Shown piece by piece: positions 27,027 through 36,238 of a DNA stretch of 64,000 bases. Both the position numbers and the translations under genes were made by a program. The stretch covers positions 2,914,001-2,978,000 of the forward strand of contig NZ_CP013435.1 of assembly GCF_001718795.1 (NCBI RefSeq), read 5' to 3'. How positions within the stretch are numbered: position 1 is the first letter of the stretch; each line of letters starts with the position of its first letter. The DNA comes from Burkholderia latens (GTDB taxonomy: Bacteria; Pseudomonadota; Gammaproteobacteria; Burkholderiales; Burkholderiaceae). Under the pieces are notes generated by a model. It saw only the letters and a list, made by a program, of their open reading frames with translations. It was not told where the DNA came from and made no database searches.

Positions 27027-30000
27027 TCAGTGAAACTCGCGGCTCGACGTGCGCAGGCCGCCGAGCAGCGGCGTCAGGTCCTCGAAATGCTGCGCGACGA
27101 GGTGCCTCACGTCGCTGACGACTTGCCACACGCCCGATGCTGCGAGCAGCCGCGAATCGAGCGTTTCGCGGCGCTGCCGCGCGAGCAGTTCGGGCCGCAC
27201 GATCACGTTTACGCAGCCCGTTTCGTCCTCGAGCGTCATGAACATCACGCCCTTCGCGGTGCCCGGCATCTGTCGCGCGATCACGAGCCCGCACGCGCGT
27301 GCGAGGCGGCCGTCGGGGCGGTCGCGCAGCTCTGCCGCGGACGACAATCGCTGCGCACGCAACGCGGGCCGCAGCAGCGCGACCGGATGGCGGTTCAGCG
27401 TGAGGCCGGTGGCGTGATAGTCGGCGAGGATGTCGTCGGCTTCGGATGGCGCGTCGAGCGCGGGCTGCTCCGCCTCGTCGATCGGCGCGGCGGCGAGCAG
27501 GTCGCGCTCGGGCGCCGCGGCGACGGCCCGCCACAATGCATCGCGGCGATGGCCGGCGAGCGTCGCGAGCGCGTTCGCGGCGGCGAGCGCTTCGAGATCG
27601 CGCCGTTCGAGCTGCGCGCGGCGCGCGAGCGCATCGACGTTCTCGAACGGGCCGGCCGCGCGCGCGGCCTCGATGCGCCGTGCGGCGGCCTCGCCGAGAC
27701 CGCGCACGAGCGACAGGCCGAGCCGCACCGCGGGCTGGCCGTGCGGCGGCGGCTGGCCGGGCAGCGCTTCGAGCGACGCCTCCCAGCCGCTGCGCGTGAC
27801 GTCGGCCGGGAACACCTTCACGCCGTGGCGTTTCGCGTCCTGTACGAGTTGCGCGGGCGCGTAGAACCCCATCGGCTGGCTGTTCAGCAGCGCGGCGACG
27901 AAGATCGCCGGTTCGTGGCATTTAAGCCAGCTGCTCGCGTACGCGAGTTTCGCGAAGCTGGCCGCATGACTCTCGGGAAAACCGTATTCGCCGAAGCCCT
28001 TGATCTGCTCGAAGATCTGCTCGGCGAACTCGCGCGTGTAGTTGCGCTCGAGCATCCCGCTGATGATCTTGTCGTGATACTTCTCGAGGTTGCCCTTGCG
28101 CTTCCACGCGGCCATCGCGCGGCGCAGGTCATCCGCTTCACCGGGTGTGAAACCCGCGGCGACGATCGCGATCTGCATCACCTGCTCCTGGAAGATCGGC
28201 ACGCCGAGCGTGCGCTCGAGCACTTCCTTGAGCGCGTCGCTCGGATACGTGATCTCACCCTCCTCTTCACCGGCCACGATCCTGCGCCGCTTCAGGTACG
28301 GATGCACCGCGCCGCCCTGAATCGGGCCGGGCCGCACGATCGATACCTGGACGACAAGATCGTAGTAATTGCGCGGCTTCAGCCGCGGCAGCATCGACAT
28401 CTGCGCACGCGATTCGATCTGGAATACGCCGACCGTATCGGCGCGGCAGATCATGTCGTAGGTTGCTTTGTCATCCTGCGGAATGTGTTTCAGCGTGAAC
28501 GGTTCGCCGTTCTTCTCCGGCCCGCGCCACGTGGTGCGCAGGTCGAACGCGCGATGCAGCGCCGACAGCATGCCGAGCGCGAGCACGTCGACCTTCATCA
28601 GCCCGAGCGCCTCGAGATCGTCCTTGTCCCACTGGATCACGCGCCGCCCGTCCATCGCCGCGTTCTCGACCGGCACGAGCCGCGTGAGCTTGCCGCGGCT
28701 GATCACGAAGCCCCCCGAGTGCTGCGACAGGTGACGCGGAAAGTTGAGCAAGCGCGCGGCGAGTTCCGCCCACGTGCGGATCAGCGGCGTGTGCGGGTCG
28801 AGCCCGGTCGACGAGAATTGCTGCAGCAGATCGCGGCTGCCGTCGAACCAGCGATGCCCCTTCGCGACGCGATCGACCAGCATCGGATCGACGCCGAGCG
28901 CCTTGCCGGTTTCGCGCAGCACGCCGCGCGGACGATACGTCGATACCGCGGCCGCGAGCGCGGCGCGATCCTTGCCGTATTTTTCGTAGATATGCTGGAT
29001 CACTTCTTCCCGGCGCTGATGCTCGAAGTCGACGTCGATGTCGGGCGGCTCGCCGCGCTTTTCGCTGATGAAGCGCTCGAACAGCATCGTGCTCTGGTCG
29101 GGATCGACCTCGGTGATACCGAGGCAATAGCAGACGACCGAGTTCGCGGCCGAGCCGCGGCCCTGGCACAGGATGTTCTGGCTGCGTGCGTATTTGACGA
29201 TGTCATAGACGGTCAGGAAGAACGGTTCGTAGCTCAGTTTTGCAATCAGCTCGAGTTCATGGCGGATCAGCTTTTCGACCTTCTCCGGAATGCCCTGCGG
29301 ATAACGCGCGGCCGCGCCCGCCCGCGTTTCCTGTTCCAGGTAGCTCGTCGGTGTGTGGCCGTCGGGCACGATTTCGTCGGGATACTCGTAGCGCAACGAA
29401 TCGAGTTCGAAATCGCACGCGTCGAGCATCGCGCACGTCTCGGCGATCTCGGCCGGCGCGAACAACTTCGCGATCCGCCCGCGCGAACGCAGATGCTGCT
29501 CCGCATTCGGCGCAAGCGCATACCCGCATTCGGAAACCGGCATACCGACGCGAATCGCCGTCATCACGTCCTGCAGCGGCTTGCATGAGCGCACATGCAT
29601 CGTCACGTCGCCGAGCGCGACGACGCGCACACCGCGACGCTCGCCGGCGTCGCGGATCTCTTCGCGCTGCGCACCGTCGAGCGCGCGCTGCAACTGCACG
29701 AGCCCGAGCCGCGCACGCTCGCCGAACGTTGCGCGAAACCATGCGACCTGTGCATCGAGCACGTCCGCCCGCACCGGATACGTCGGCACGAGAATCGCGA
29801 AGCAGTCGGGCATGCCGCGCAAATGGGCGAACTGGGCCGGCGGCGCCGACAGCATCCGCGACGTCAGCGTATAAGTGCCCTTCGGCGACGCCATGCGCCG
29901 CCACGAAATCAGCTCGGAAAGGTTGCCGTACCCTTCGCGGTTCTGCGCGAGCAACACGAACCCGAACGCGCCGGGGCCCGGATCGTGGCCGGGTGCGGCT

Positions 30001-30242
30001 TCATCCGGCGTGACCTCGAAATACGAACCGATGACGAGCGGCAATCCTTTCGCCTTCGCGGCAACATGCATGCGCGGCGCGCCGGCGAGCGAGCATTCGT
30101 CGGTGATCGCGATCCCGCGATAGCCGAGTTCCGCCGCCCGCTCGACCAGTTCTTCCGCATGCGACGCGCCATGCAGGAACGAAAAGTTCGAACGGCAGAA
30201 CAACTCCGCGTAATCGGGCAGCAGACTGAATTGCGCAACCAT
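27027..30242 (-). CDS. dnaE2: Error-prone DNA polymerase III alpha subunit (DnaE2/ImuC)
   Basis: Translesion polymerase of the SOS mutasome. The 1071 residues begin with a PHP domain (AELFCRSNFSFLHGASHAEELVERA, about 10-215). The C-family polymerase core includes QGRGSAANSVVCYCLGIT, the PDIDVDFEH catalytic aspartates, the SQHSGGFVIS and MKVDVLALGML motifs and FGEYGFPESHAASFAKLAY. A helix-hairpin-helix region and a C-terminal OB fold follow. It is shorter than replicative DnaE and lacks its tau-binding tail, as usual for DnaE2. Only 6 bases separate it from imuB, and the SOS box upstream of imuA should control all three genes. Confidence 0.96.
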   Translation of the reverse strand: MVAQFSLLPDYAELFCRSNFSFLHGASHAEELVERAAELGYRGIAITDECSLAGAPRMHVAAKAKGLPLVIGSYFEVTPDEAAPGHDPGPGAFGFVLLAQNREGYGNLSELISWRRMASPKGTYTLTSRMLSAPPAQFAHLRGMPDCFAILVPTYPVRADVLDAQVAWFRATFGERARLGLVQLQRALDGAQREEIRDAGERRGVRVVALGDVTMHVRSCKPLQDVMTAIRVGMPVSECGYALAPNAEQHLRSRGRIAKLFAPAEIAETCAMLDACDFELDSLRYEYPDEIVPDGHTPTSYLEQETRAGAAARYPQGIPEKVEKLIRHELELIAKLSYEPFFLTVYDIVKYARSQNILCQGRGSAANSVVCYCLGITEVDPDQSTMLFERFISEKRGEPPDIDVDFEHQRREEVIQHIYEKYGKDRAALAAAVSTYRPRGVLRETGKALGVDPMLVDRVAKGHRWFDGSRDLLQQFSSTGLDPHTPLIRTWAELAARLLNFPRHLSQHSGGFVISRGKLTRLVPVENAAMDGRRVIQWDKDDLEALGLMKVDVLALGMLSALHRAFDLRTTWRGPEKNGEPFTLKHIPQDDKATYDMICRADTVGVFQIESRAQMSMLPRLKPRNYYDLVVQVSIVRPGPIQGGAVHPYLKRRRIVAGEEEGEITYPSDALKEVLERTLGVPIFQEQVMQIAIVAAGFTPGEADDLRRAMAAWKRKGNLEKYHDKIISGMLERNYTREFAEQIFEQIKGFGEYGFPESHAASFAKLAYASSWLKCHEPAIFVAALLNSQPMGFYAPAQLVQDAKRHGVKVFPADVTRSGWEASLEALPGQPPPHGQPAVRLGLSLVRGLGEAAARRIEAARAAGPFENVDALARRAQLERRDLEALAAANALATLAGHRRDALWRAVAAAPERDLLAAAPIDEAEQPALDAPSEADDILADYHATGLTLNRHPVALLRPALRAQRLSSAAELRDRPDGRLARACGLVIARQMPGTAKGVMFMTLEDETGCVNVIVRPELLARQRRETLDSRLLAASGVWQVVSDVRHLVAQHFEDLTPLLGGLRTSSREFH

Positions 30243-30248
30243 CTTCGT

Positions 30249-31736
30249 TCACCCGAACAGCCCGTGCAGGAACCAGTGCGGTTCGGACTCGCTCCCCGCT
30301 CGCTCCCTGAACACCCAATAGCACGCACCGGCTTCGTCCTGCGCGACGTGGTAATCGCGGGCAGCGAGCTGACCGTCGAACCACCCGGCCTCGATCCGCT
30401 CCGTCGACGACATCATCCGCAGCGGCGTATGAAATACCGGCCGCTCGCCGCGCATCAGCAGCGGCAACGGCTCGGCCAACAGCCACGCGGGGCGCGGCGG
30501 CGCGGCCGGCAGCCCGCCGGCCGGCTTGCCTGCCTGCGCATCGAGCGGCAGCCAGCGGTTCGCGGCCTCCGGCCGGTAATCGGCGACGGGCGCCGCGCGC
30601 AGCACGTTGTCCGCGCCGAGCCGAGCGACCAGCAGTTCGAGCAAGCGCTCGCGCGTCTCTTTCGTGCCGCCCGGCTCGGGAAACAGATCGTCGGCCGGCG
30701 GCGCGACCGATTCGACGCGCGTGGCCTTCAGCCGCACCGCGATTACCGCGGCCGGCAACTCGACGCGCGCGAGCCGCTCGCCGAGCAGCCGCATGAAGTG
30801 CGCTTCGTCGCGCACCGGAGCCGCGAACGCAAGCTCGAGCGGCGTCGGCGGCACGGCCTGGCGGCCGCGCTCGTGCTCGAGATCGAACGTCATCGCGGCA
30901 AGCGACAGCTGCCGCGCGGCAAGCCACCCGCAGAGCTGCACGACGAGCCGCCGCGCGGCGAACAGCACGGCTTCCGCGTATTCGACGCGCTCCGGCAACT
31001 CGAGCCGTACGTCGAACACGGGCGGCACCGCCATCCATGCGAGCGGCTCGACCGCATCGCCGTACGCGCGATCGAGCGCGGCGAGCAGCGCCGGACCGCA
31101 GCGGCGCTGCAGCCCCGCGCGCGGCAGGCCTCGCAGATCGGCGAGCGTGCGGCAGCCGAGGCCGTCGAACCAGCCTGCATACGGACGCGCATCGGGCAGC
31201 AGCACGCACGGCAACCGGTCGAGCGTGCGGACGAGCGAAGCCGGCGCAGCCACGCGGCGCCGGATGCGCGCCCGCGCCGACGTGCGTGCGAGCAGCCACG
31301 CGCCGCGCCCGGTCGGCGCGGCGGACAGGCGTGCCGCATAGCCGAGCGCCGCGAGTGTTGCCCGCACCTGGCGGCACAGCGCCGGCAGCCCGCCGAACAG
31401 GCGCAGGCTCGGGCCGACGTCGACGATCAGCGTCGCTTCGTCGTCGAGCGCGACGCACGGCGAGAAGCGCAGCAACGCGAGCGCGACCGCGCGCAGTGCA
31501 TCGGCCTCGCGGGCGGGATCGCGTTCGACGAGCCGCGTGTCGGGCGCGAGCGTCAGCACGCCGCCGCGCTTCATGCCCGCACGCACGCCCTGCCGGCGCG
31601 CAGCCGCATCGGCGATCAGCACGACGCCCTGCTCGAGCACCGCACAGCCGGCCTCGCCGGCCGCTGCGTCAGACGGCGGCGCGGCGCACACGTCGAGCGG
31701 CAGGCGCGGCAGATGGATGCCGAGCAAGACGCGCAT
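30249..31736 (-). CDS. imuB: ImuB, catalytically inactive Y-family polymerase-like protein
   Basis: Scaffold of the ImuA-ImuB-DnaE2 mutasome that links DnaE2 to the beta clamp. Its 495 residues follow the UmuC/DinB fold (palm, fingers and thumb in about 1-330). The start MRVLLGIHLPRLPLDVC has no Asp where active Y-family polymerases carry the first catalytic acid, consistent with ImuB being inactive. The C-terminal region, expected to bind partner proteins, ends in WFLHGLFG. The start overlaps the end of imuA by 68 bases, so translation is coupled. Confidence 0.94.
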   Translation of the reverse strand: MRVLLGIHLPRLPLDVCAAPPSDAAAGEAGCAVLEQGVVLIADAAARRQGVRAGMKRGGVLTLAPDTRLVERDPAREADALRAVALALLRFSPCVALDDEATLIVDVGPSLRLFGGLPALCRQVRATLAALGYAARLSAAPTGRGAWLLARTSARARIRRRVAAPASLVRTLDRLPCVLLPDARPYAGWFDGLGCRTLADLRGLPRAGLQRRCGPALLAALDRAYGDAVEPLAWMAVPPVFDVRLELPERVEYAEAVLFAARRLVVQLCGWLAARQLSLAAMTFDLEHERGRQAVPPTPLELAFAAPVRDEAHFMRLLGERLARVELPAAVIAVRLKATRVESVAPPADDLFPEPGGTKETRERLLELLVARLGADNVLRAAPVADYRPEAANRWLPLDAQAGKPAGGLPAAPPRPAWLLAEPLPLLMRGERPVFHTPLRMMSSTERIEAGWFDGQLAARDYHVAQDEAGACYWVFRERAGSESEPHWFLHGLFG

Positions 31737-32376
31737 AGCGGCTCTCCACGATGGGCGACGGCAAATCGAGCTCGAGCGGCTCGCTGCGCGCGGGCCCGCG
31801 ACGCTTGACGATGTCGAGCGACACGCCGCCCGGCACCGGGTGCAGCGCGACGCGCAGCACGGCCGGCGACGGCTGCCGCGCGGCCGACAGCGGGCGCAGC
31901 ATCACGAACAGCGTATCGCCGGTGCGCGCGGCCGCGAGATGCAGGCGCCGCAGCGCATCGGGCCGCGCGTCCTGCCAGAGCAACAGCGCGCCGCAGCAGC
32001 CCGCCTTGAGCGCCTGCTCGGCGGCCCACAAGGCATCCGTGCGGCTGCCGGCGCGCAGCCACAGCAGCGCATCGGACGGCACGCCGAGGCTGGCGAGCGC
32101 GGCCGCATGCGGTGCGTGCGGCGGCGCGACGAGCGCAAGCGGACGCCGCGCGCTGACGGTGCGCGCAAGCGCGGGCGCGAGCAGCCGCATCTCGCCGCAG
32201 CCAGGTTGCGCGGCCAGCAGTTCGACGAGCCCGCCGACGGGCCACCCGCCACCCGGCAGCTCGGCGGACAGCGGCGCGAAGCCCGTGTCGATCGTGCGCG
32301 GGCCGCCGCGCGCGAGCTGCGAGCCTCGCCACAGAGAGGGATGAAGGGATTCGGGGGAAATGGAGGATGCGAGCAT
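31669..32376 (-). CDS. imuA: ImuA, RecA/SulA-like SOS mutasome protein
   Basis: First gene of the imuA-imuB-dnaE2 cassette. The 235 residues resemble a trimmed RecA core: the start MLASSISPESLHPSLWRGSQ, then a degenerate Walker A position (AAQPGCGEMRLLAPAL) lacking the GKT/S signature, so ATP binding is doubtful. ImuA proteins interact with RecA and ImuB in other bacteria. I preferred the ATG at 32376; a GTG at 32388 would sit against the LexA site and has no ribosome site. Strong LexA control is expected from the perfect SOS box 14 bases before the ATG. Confidence 0.9.
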   Translation of the reverse strand: MLASSISPESLHPSLWRGSQLARGGPRTIDTGFAPLSAELPGGGWPVGGLVELLAAQPGCGEMRLLAPALARTVSARRPLALVAPPHAPHAAALASLGVPSDALLWLRAGSRTDALWAAEQALKAGCCGALLLWQDARPDALRRLHLAAARTGDTLFVMLRPLSAARQPSPAVLRVALHPVPGGVSLDIVKRRGPARSEPLELDLPSPIVESRYARLARHPSAAPAARRVRRAAV

Positions 32377-32390
32377 GACGCCACCCACAA

Positions 32391-32406
32391 CTGTATGGAT
32401 ATACAG
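32391..32406 (-). promoter_or_regulatory. LexA (SOS) box of the imu operon
   Basis: CTGTATGGATATACAG is a perfect CTGT-N8-ACAG LexA site. The arms extend to ACTGTAT and ATACAGT. A -10-like TATACT on the minus strand (32411-32406) abuts it, so LexA binding would occlude the promoter. The rest of the gap to the ABC gene (32407-32677) shows nothing I can support. Confidence 0.93.
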
Positions 32407-32677
32407 TATATGGCAATGCGCTCGTGCCGCACAGTACTGGGACGAAACCGGCTTTTCGTCAGACTAGAGAGAGCCGGAAAGGAGGCGCCTGCGTCCGGTT
32501 ACGGTACACCGCGCCTGCCGCGCCCGCCTCGGGCAGGGCGAACGCCCCGCGAGCGCCCACCGCCATCGTCCGGCGTCGAAAACACCGGCGAACCGGCCCG
32601 CACGGGCGCGCGACGCAAGCCAACCGCCACGGCGGCACGCACCCCGCATCCCGTGCCGGCGGCCCGCTTCCCGCCCG

Positions 32678-33472
32678 TTACCCGAGCAGCAACGCGTCGT
32701 CGTCGAGCTGCTCGTGCCGCACCTTCTCGAACATGTGCAGCAGATCGGGCACGTCGAGCCCGCGGCGTGCATCGCCCGACACGTCGAGCACGACCTGGCC
32801 CTGGTGCAGCATCACCGTGCGGTCGCCGTAATCGAGCGCCTGCCGCATGCTGTGCGTGACCATCATCGTCGTCAGCTTGCTTTCGTTGACGATGCGCGCG
32901 GTCAGTTCCAGCACGAACGCCGCCGTCTTCGGGTCGAGCGCGGCCGTATGCTCGTCGAGCAGCAGGATCCGCGACGGCCGCAGCGACGCCATCAGCAGGC
33001 TCACCGCCTGCCGCTGGCCGCCCGACAGCAGCCCGATCCGGTCGGTGAGCCGGTTTTCCAGCCCAAGGTTCAACAGCCGCAGCTTGTCGCGAAACAGCTC
33101 GCGCGACGGCCGGTCGAGCGCCGCGCGAAAGCCGCGCCGCGCACCGCGCGCCATCGCGAGCGCCATGTTCTCCTCGATCGTCAGCGCCTCGCAGGTGCCG
33201 GCCATCGGATCCTGGAACACGCGCGCGACGAGCGGCGCGCGGTCCCACGCCGGCTGGCGCGTGACGTCGATGCCGTCGATCGCGATGCGCCCCGAATCGA
33301 CGCGCTGGTCGCCGCTGACCGCATTGAGGAAGGTCGACTTGCCGGCGCCGTTCGAGCCAATCACCGCGACGAACTGGCCGTCGGGAATCTCGAGCGACAG
33401 CCCGCGCAGCGCACGCGTCTCGATCGGCGTGCCGGGATTGAACGTGAGTTTGAGGTCTTGTGCGGACAGCAT
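32678..33472 (-). CDS. ABC transporter ATP-binding protein
   Basis: Nucleotide-binding subunit of an importer, 264 residues. Walker A is GSNGAGKST (about 39-47), the signature is LLSGGQRQAVSLLMA, and Walker B is ILLLDEHTAALDPKTA followed by VTHSM. It resembles the LolD/LivF-like ATPases that pair with the PF04392-type binding proteins. It starts 1 base after the permease stop and ends the operon binding protein-permease-ATPase. The substrate is not evident; related systems have been linked to aromatic amino acids, but nothing here proves it. Confidence 0.9.
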   Translation of the reverse strand: MLSAQDLKLTFNPGTPIETRALRGLSLEIPDGQFVAVIGSNGAGKSTFLNAVSGDQRVDSGRIAIDGIDVTRQPAWDRAPLVARVFQDPMAGTCEALTIEENMALAMARGARRGFRAALDRPSRELFRDKLRLLNLGLENRLTDRIGLLSGGQRQAVSLLMASLRPSRILLLDEHTAALDPKTAAFVLELTARIVNESKLTTMMVTHSMRQALDYGDRTVMLHQGQVVLDVSGDARRGLDVPDLLHMFEKVRHEQLDDDALLLG

Positions 33473-33473
33473 G

Positions 33474-34370
33474 TCATGCCCCTCCGTTCTTGCGCGCGAA
33501 CAGCTTCTTGCGCGTCGCCGGCAGCACCAGCGCGATCGTGACGAGCGCGGCCGTCACGAGGTTCAGGTCCTGCGCCTTCAGGCCGATGAATTCGCTGTTC
33601 AGCGCCAGCGCGATGAAGAAGCGGTAGACGATCGCGCCGAGCACGACGGCGAGCGTCGTCAGCACGAGCCGGCGCGCGGGCAGCAGCGTCTCGCCGATGA
33701 TCACGGCGGCCAGCCCGATCACGATCGTGCCGATCCCCATCGAGATGTCCGCACCGCCCTGCGTCTGCGCGAACAACGCGCCTGCGAGCGCGACGAGCGC
33801 ATTCGACAGCGCCATCCCGGCGAGCGTCGCCCGCCCCGTCGCGATGCCTTGCGCGCGCGCCATCCGCGGGTTCGCGCCAGTCGCACGCATCGCGAGGCCG
33901 AGCTGCGACGAGAAGAACCAGTCGAGGCCGAGCTTCGCGACCACGACGACGATCGCGAGCAGCGCCGGGCGCAGCACGTAGTCGGGCATCCAGTCCGGCT
34001 GCAGTACGGTAAAGACGGTCGGCTCGGTGATGAGCGGCACGTTCGGCCGGCCCATGATCCGCAGGTTCACCGAGTAGAGCGCGATCATCATCAGGATGCT
34101 GGCGAGCAGGTCCATGATCTTCAGCCGCACGTTGAGCCAGCCGGTGACGAAGCCCGCCAGCGCGCCGGCAACGATCGCGATCACGGTCGACGTGAACGGG
34201 TCGTGGCCGGCAGAGATCAGCGTTGCGGCGACGGCGCCGCCGAGCGGAAAGCTGCCGTCGACCGTGAGATCGGGGAAGTTGAGGATGCGGAACGAAATCA
34301 GCACCCCGAGGGCGACGAGGCTGAAGATCAGGCCGATCTCCAGCGCGCCCAGAAACGAGAACAGAGACAT
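33474..34370 (-). CDS. ABC transporter permease (LivH/branched-chain type)
   Basis: A 298-residue inner membrane subunit with eight to ten predicted helices, starting MSLFSFLGALEIGLIFSLVA and containing FPDLTVDGSFPLGGAV and the cytoplasmic loop MRATGANPRMARAQGI, which contacts the ATPase. It belongs to the BPD_transp_2 group that accompanies PF04392 binding proteins. A longer start at 34418 would run into the intergenic hairpin, so the ATG at 34370 is preferred. It is 154 bases from the binding protein gene and nearly abuts the ATPase gene. Confidence 0.9.
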   Translation of the reverse strand: MSLFSFLGALEIGLIFSLVALGVLISFRILNFPDLTVDGSFPLGGAVAATLISAGHDPFTSTVIAIVAGALAGFVTGWLNVRLKIMDLLASILMMIALYSVNLRIMGRPNVPLITEPTVFTVLQPDWMPDYVLRPALLAIVVVVAKLGLDWFFSSQLGLAMRATGANPRMARAQGIATGRATLAGMALSNALVALAGALFAQTQGGADISMGIGTIVIGLAAVIIGETLLPARRLVLTTLAVVLGAIVYRFFIALALNSEFIGLKAQDLNLVTAALVTIALVLPATRKKLFARKNGGA

Positions 34371-34434
34371 GATGGGGAAATCCTGTTGCTTGCCGGCCGG
34401 ACGTGTACGGCCGGGCATGTATGGCCGGCAAAAC

Positions 34435-34466
34435 GGACGGGCGGCCCGGGTAAGAGCCGCCCGTCC
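34435..34466 (-). promoter_or_regulatory. Intra-operon stem-loop between binding protein and permease genes
   Basis: An 11-bp GC stem (34435-34445 with 34456-34466) with a 10-base loop and no T-run. Such hairpins after the binding protein gene often protect its mRNA or partly terminate transcription, giving an excess of binding protein over membrane parts. Confidence 0.6.
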
Positions 34467-34524
34467 GGCGGTTTCGTTCAGGCCCGGATCGGGCCGGCCG
34501 CGCGCGGCGATCGCCGGCCGCGGC

Positions 34525-35490
34525 TTACTTGATGACCGTCTTCGCTTCCTTCACGAGGTCCGGCGACAGCGTGACGCCCTGCTTCGCGGCCGCGCCCGTG
34601 TTCACGAACAGCTCGAGGTTGCTGCTCGTCTCCGACGCGATCGCGCCCGGCTTCTCGCCCTTCAGGATGCGCGCGACGACCTTGCCGGTCTGCCGGCCGA
34701 GGTCGCCGTAGTTGATGCCGAGCGCCGCGATGCCGCCGCGCTTCACGCTGTCGGTGTCGCCGGCGACGAGCGGAATCTTCGCCTCGTTCGCGACCTTCAC
34801 GAGCGCTTCGTACGCGGACACGACGTTGTTGTCGGTATTCGTATAGATCACGTCGACCTTGCCGATCAGGCTCTTCGCGGCCGGGCCGATGTCGACGGTG
34901 CGCGGCGCGGCCGCTTCCTTCAGCGTCATCCCCTGCTTCGCGAGGATCTCCTTGAGCTCCTTCACGACGACGACCGAGTTCGCCTCGCCCGGGTTGTACA
35001 CCATGCCGACCGTCTTTGCCTTCGGCACGACGCGCTTGATCAGCGCGACCTGGCGGTCGAGCGGCAGCTTGTCGGACACGCCGGTCACGTTGGCGCCCGA
35101 CGGACCCCAGCCCTTCACGAGCTGCGCCGCGACCGGATCGGTCACACCCGAATACACGACCGGCACGCTCTTGGTCGACGCGACGACCGCCTGCGCGGCC
35201 GGCGTCGCAATCGCGACGATTACGTCCGGCTGGTCGCCGACGAACTTGCGCGCGATCTGCGCAGCCGTGCCCGTGTTGCCCTGCGCGCTCTGGTATTCCC
35301 ACTTGAGCTTGTCGTCGCCGTAGCCTTCGGCCTTCAGTTCCGCGCGCACGCCGTCGCGGATCGCATCGAGCGCCGGGTGATCGACGATCGACAGCACCTT
35401 GACGGTCTGCGCGTGCGCGGCGCCCGCCAGCGCGAGCGCAGCGACGCCGGCCGTGATCGAACGGATCGCGAAAGTCTTGAAACGCTTCAT
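34525..35490 (-). CDS. ABC transporter substrate-binding protein (ABC_sub_bind/PF04392 type)
   Basis: Periplasmic receptor for the adjacent permease and ATPase. Of 321 residues, 1-27 are a Sec signal peptide (basic start, ALALAGAAHA, cleavage before QTVKVLSIV). The mature two-lobed protein has the family features VDHPALDAIRDGVRAEL, IATPAAQAVVASTKSVPVVYSGVTDPV, NPGEANS and VAGDTDSVKRGGIAALGI. The ligand cannot be read from sequence; characterised relatives include tryptophan-binding TrpX, so an aromatic amino acid is a reasonable guess only. It is the first gene of the operon. Confidence 0.88.
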   Translation of the reverse strand: MKRFKTFAIRSITAGVAALALAGAAHAQTVKVLSIVDHPALDAIRDGVRAELKAEGYGDDKLKWEYQSAQGNTGTAAQIARKFVGDQPDVIVAIATPAAQAVVASTKSVPVVYSGVTDPVAAQLVKGWGPSGANVTGVSDKLPLDRQVALIKRVVPKAKTVGMVYNPGEANSVVVVKELKEILAKQGMTLKEAAAPRTVDIGPAAKSLIGKVDVIYTNTDNNVVSAYEALVKVANEAKIPLVAGDTDSVKRGGIAALGINYGDLGRQTGKVVARILKGEKPGAIASETSSNLELFVNTGAAAKQGVTLSPDLVKEAKTVIK

Positions 35491-35835
35491 GGGTGAGTCT
35501 CCCCCGTATTTGTGTCGGTTCTGGATGATGGATTCCCGCCGCCGTCATGCAGGTGCCGAGCGCGCGTAGCCGGGTGACGGCGGAGGCGGCAGCGGCCCCG
35601 CGCGGGCCCCGGGAAGGCGCGCGGCGGCGAACGCACGAGGATACCATTTCCGCAGACCACCGCCTGACTGAACGCTTTCGCGCCCAGCACGGCCGCCGCG
35701 TGCGGGCGCGCCCGCACAATCCGCCGAAAGCCCGGCCGGCAGCCCTTTGCAGCCCGCTTCGATGCAACGCGCCAGCCGCCCGCGCCGCTTTACGCTATGC
35801 TGTCGGCCGACCCAGTCCATGCCATCGGAGGGCGT
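35491..35835. other. 345-base divergent intergenic region without a gene
   Basis: This stretch separates the binding protein gene (minus) from the four-cysteine protein gene (plus) and must hold both promoters. A TATGCT at 35796-35801 could be a -10 for the plus gene, and a TATCCT near 35640 on the minus strand could serve the ABC operon, but neither has a good -35. I see no operator, RNA gene or plausible small ORF. Confidence 0.5.
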
Positions 35836-36150
35836 ATGAAACGGGGGTTCCGTGCGGTTGCCGAGGCGGTTGCCGCGCTGACGCTGGCGCTGCCGGGCGC
35901 GGCGCTCGCGCTGACCGACGGCAACGCGCAATACGACGACTGCATGCTGGGCGCGCTGCGCGAGAGCCGCAACGGCGTGGCCGCGCAGCTGATCCAGCGC
36001 TCGTGCGACGCGCTGTACCGCAACAACGCGATGCTGCTGCCGCGCGAGCGACGCTTTCACGAGTGCGTCGTGCAATCGCTGCCGGGTGTGCGCGACAACT
36101 ATGCGATCCAGCAGATCATGGCGATCTGCTCGCGGCGCGGCGAGATGTGA
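35836..36150 (+). CDS. Small secreted four-cysteine protein (VF_A0006-like)
   Basis: A 104-residue protein with a clear signal peptide (1-26, MKRGFRAVAEAV then LTLALPGAALA). The mature part holds four cysteines in an evenly spaced pattern (YDDCMLGAL, IQRSCDALY, FHECVVQSL, IMAICSRR), suggesting two disulfides in the periplasm. The pattern resembles the uncharacterised 'VF_A0006 family four-cysteine protein' annotation; function unknown. GGAGG lies 5 bases before the ATG. It is convergent with metQ, sharing a terminator. Confidence 0.78.
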   Translation: MKRGFRAVAEAVAALTLALPGAALALTDGNAQYDDCMLGALRESRNGVAAQLIQRSCDALYRNNAMLLPRERRFHECVVQSLPGVRDNYAIQQIMAICSRRGEM

Positions 36151-36181
36151 GCGCGCGCTGAACGCCGGACACGGCAATGAA

Positions 36182-36208
36182 AAAGGGCCTGCGCGATGCA
36201 GGCCCTTT
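36182..36208. terminator. Bidirectional terminator between four-Cys gene and metQ
   Basis: An 11-bp perfect stem (36182-36192 with 36198-36208), loop GCGAT, with A residues before and T residues after. Confidence 0.9.
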
Positions 36209-36238
36209 CGTTTCAGCGGTCGGACAACGGTGCGGCGT

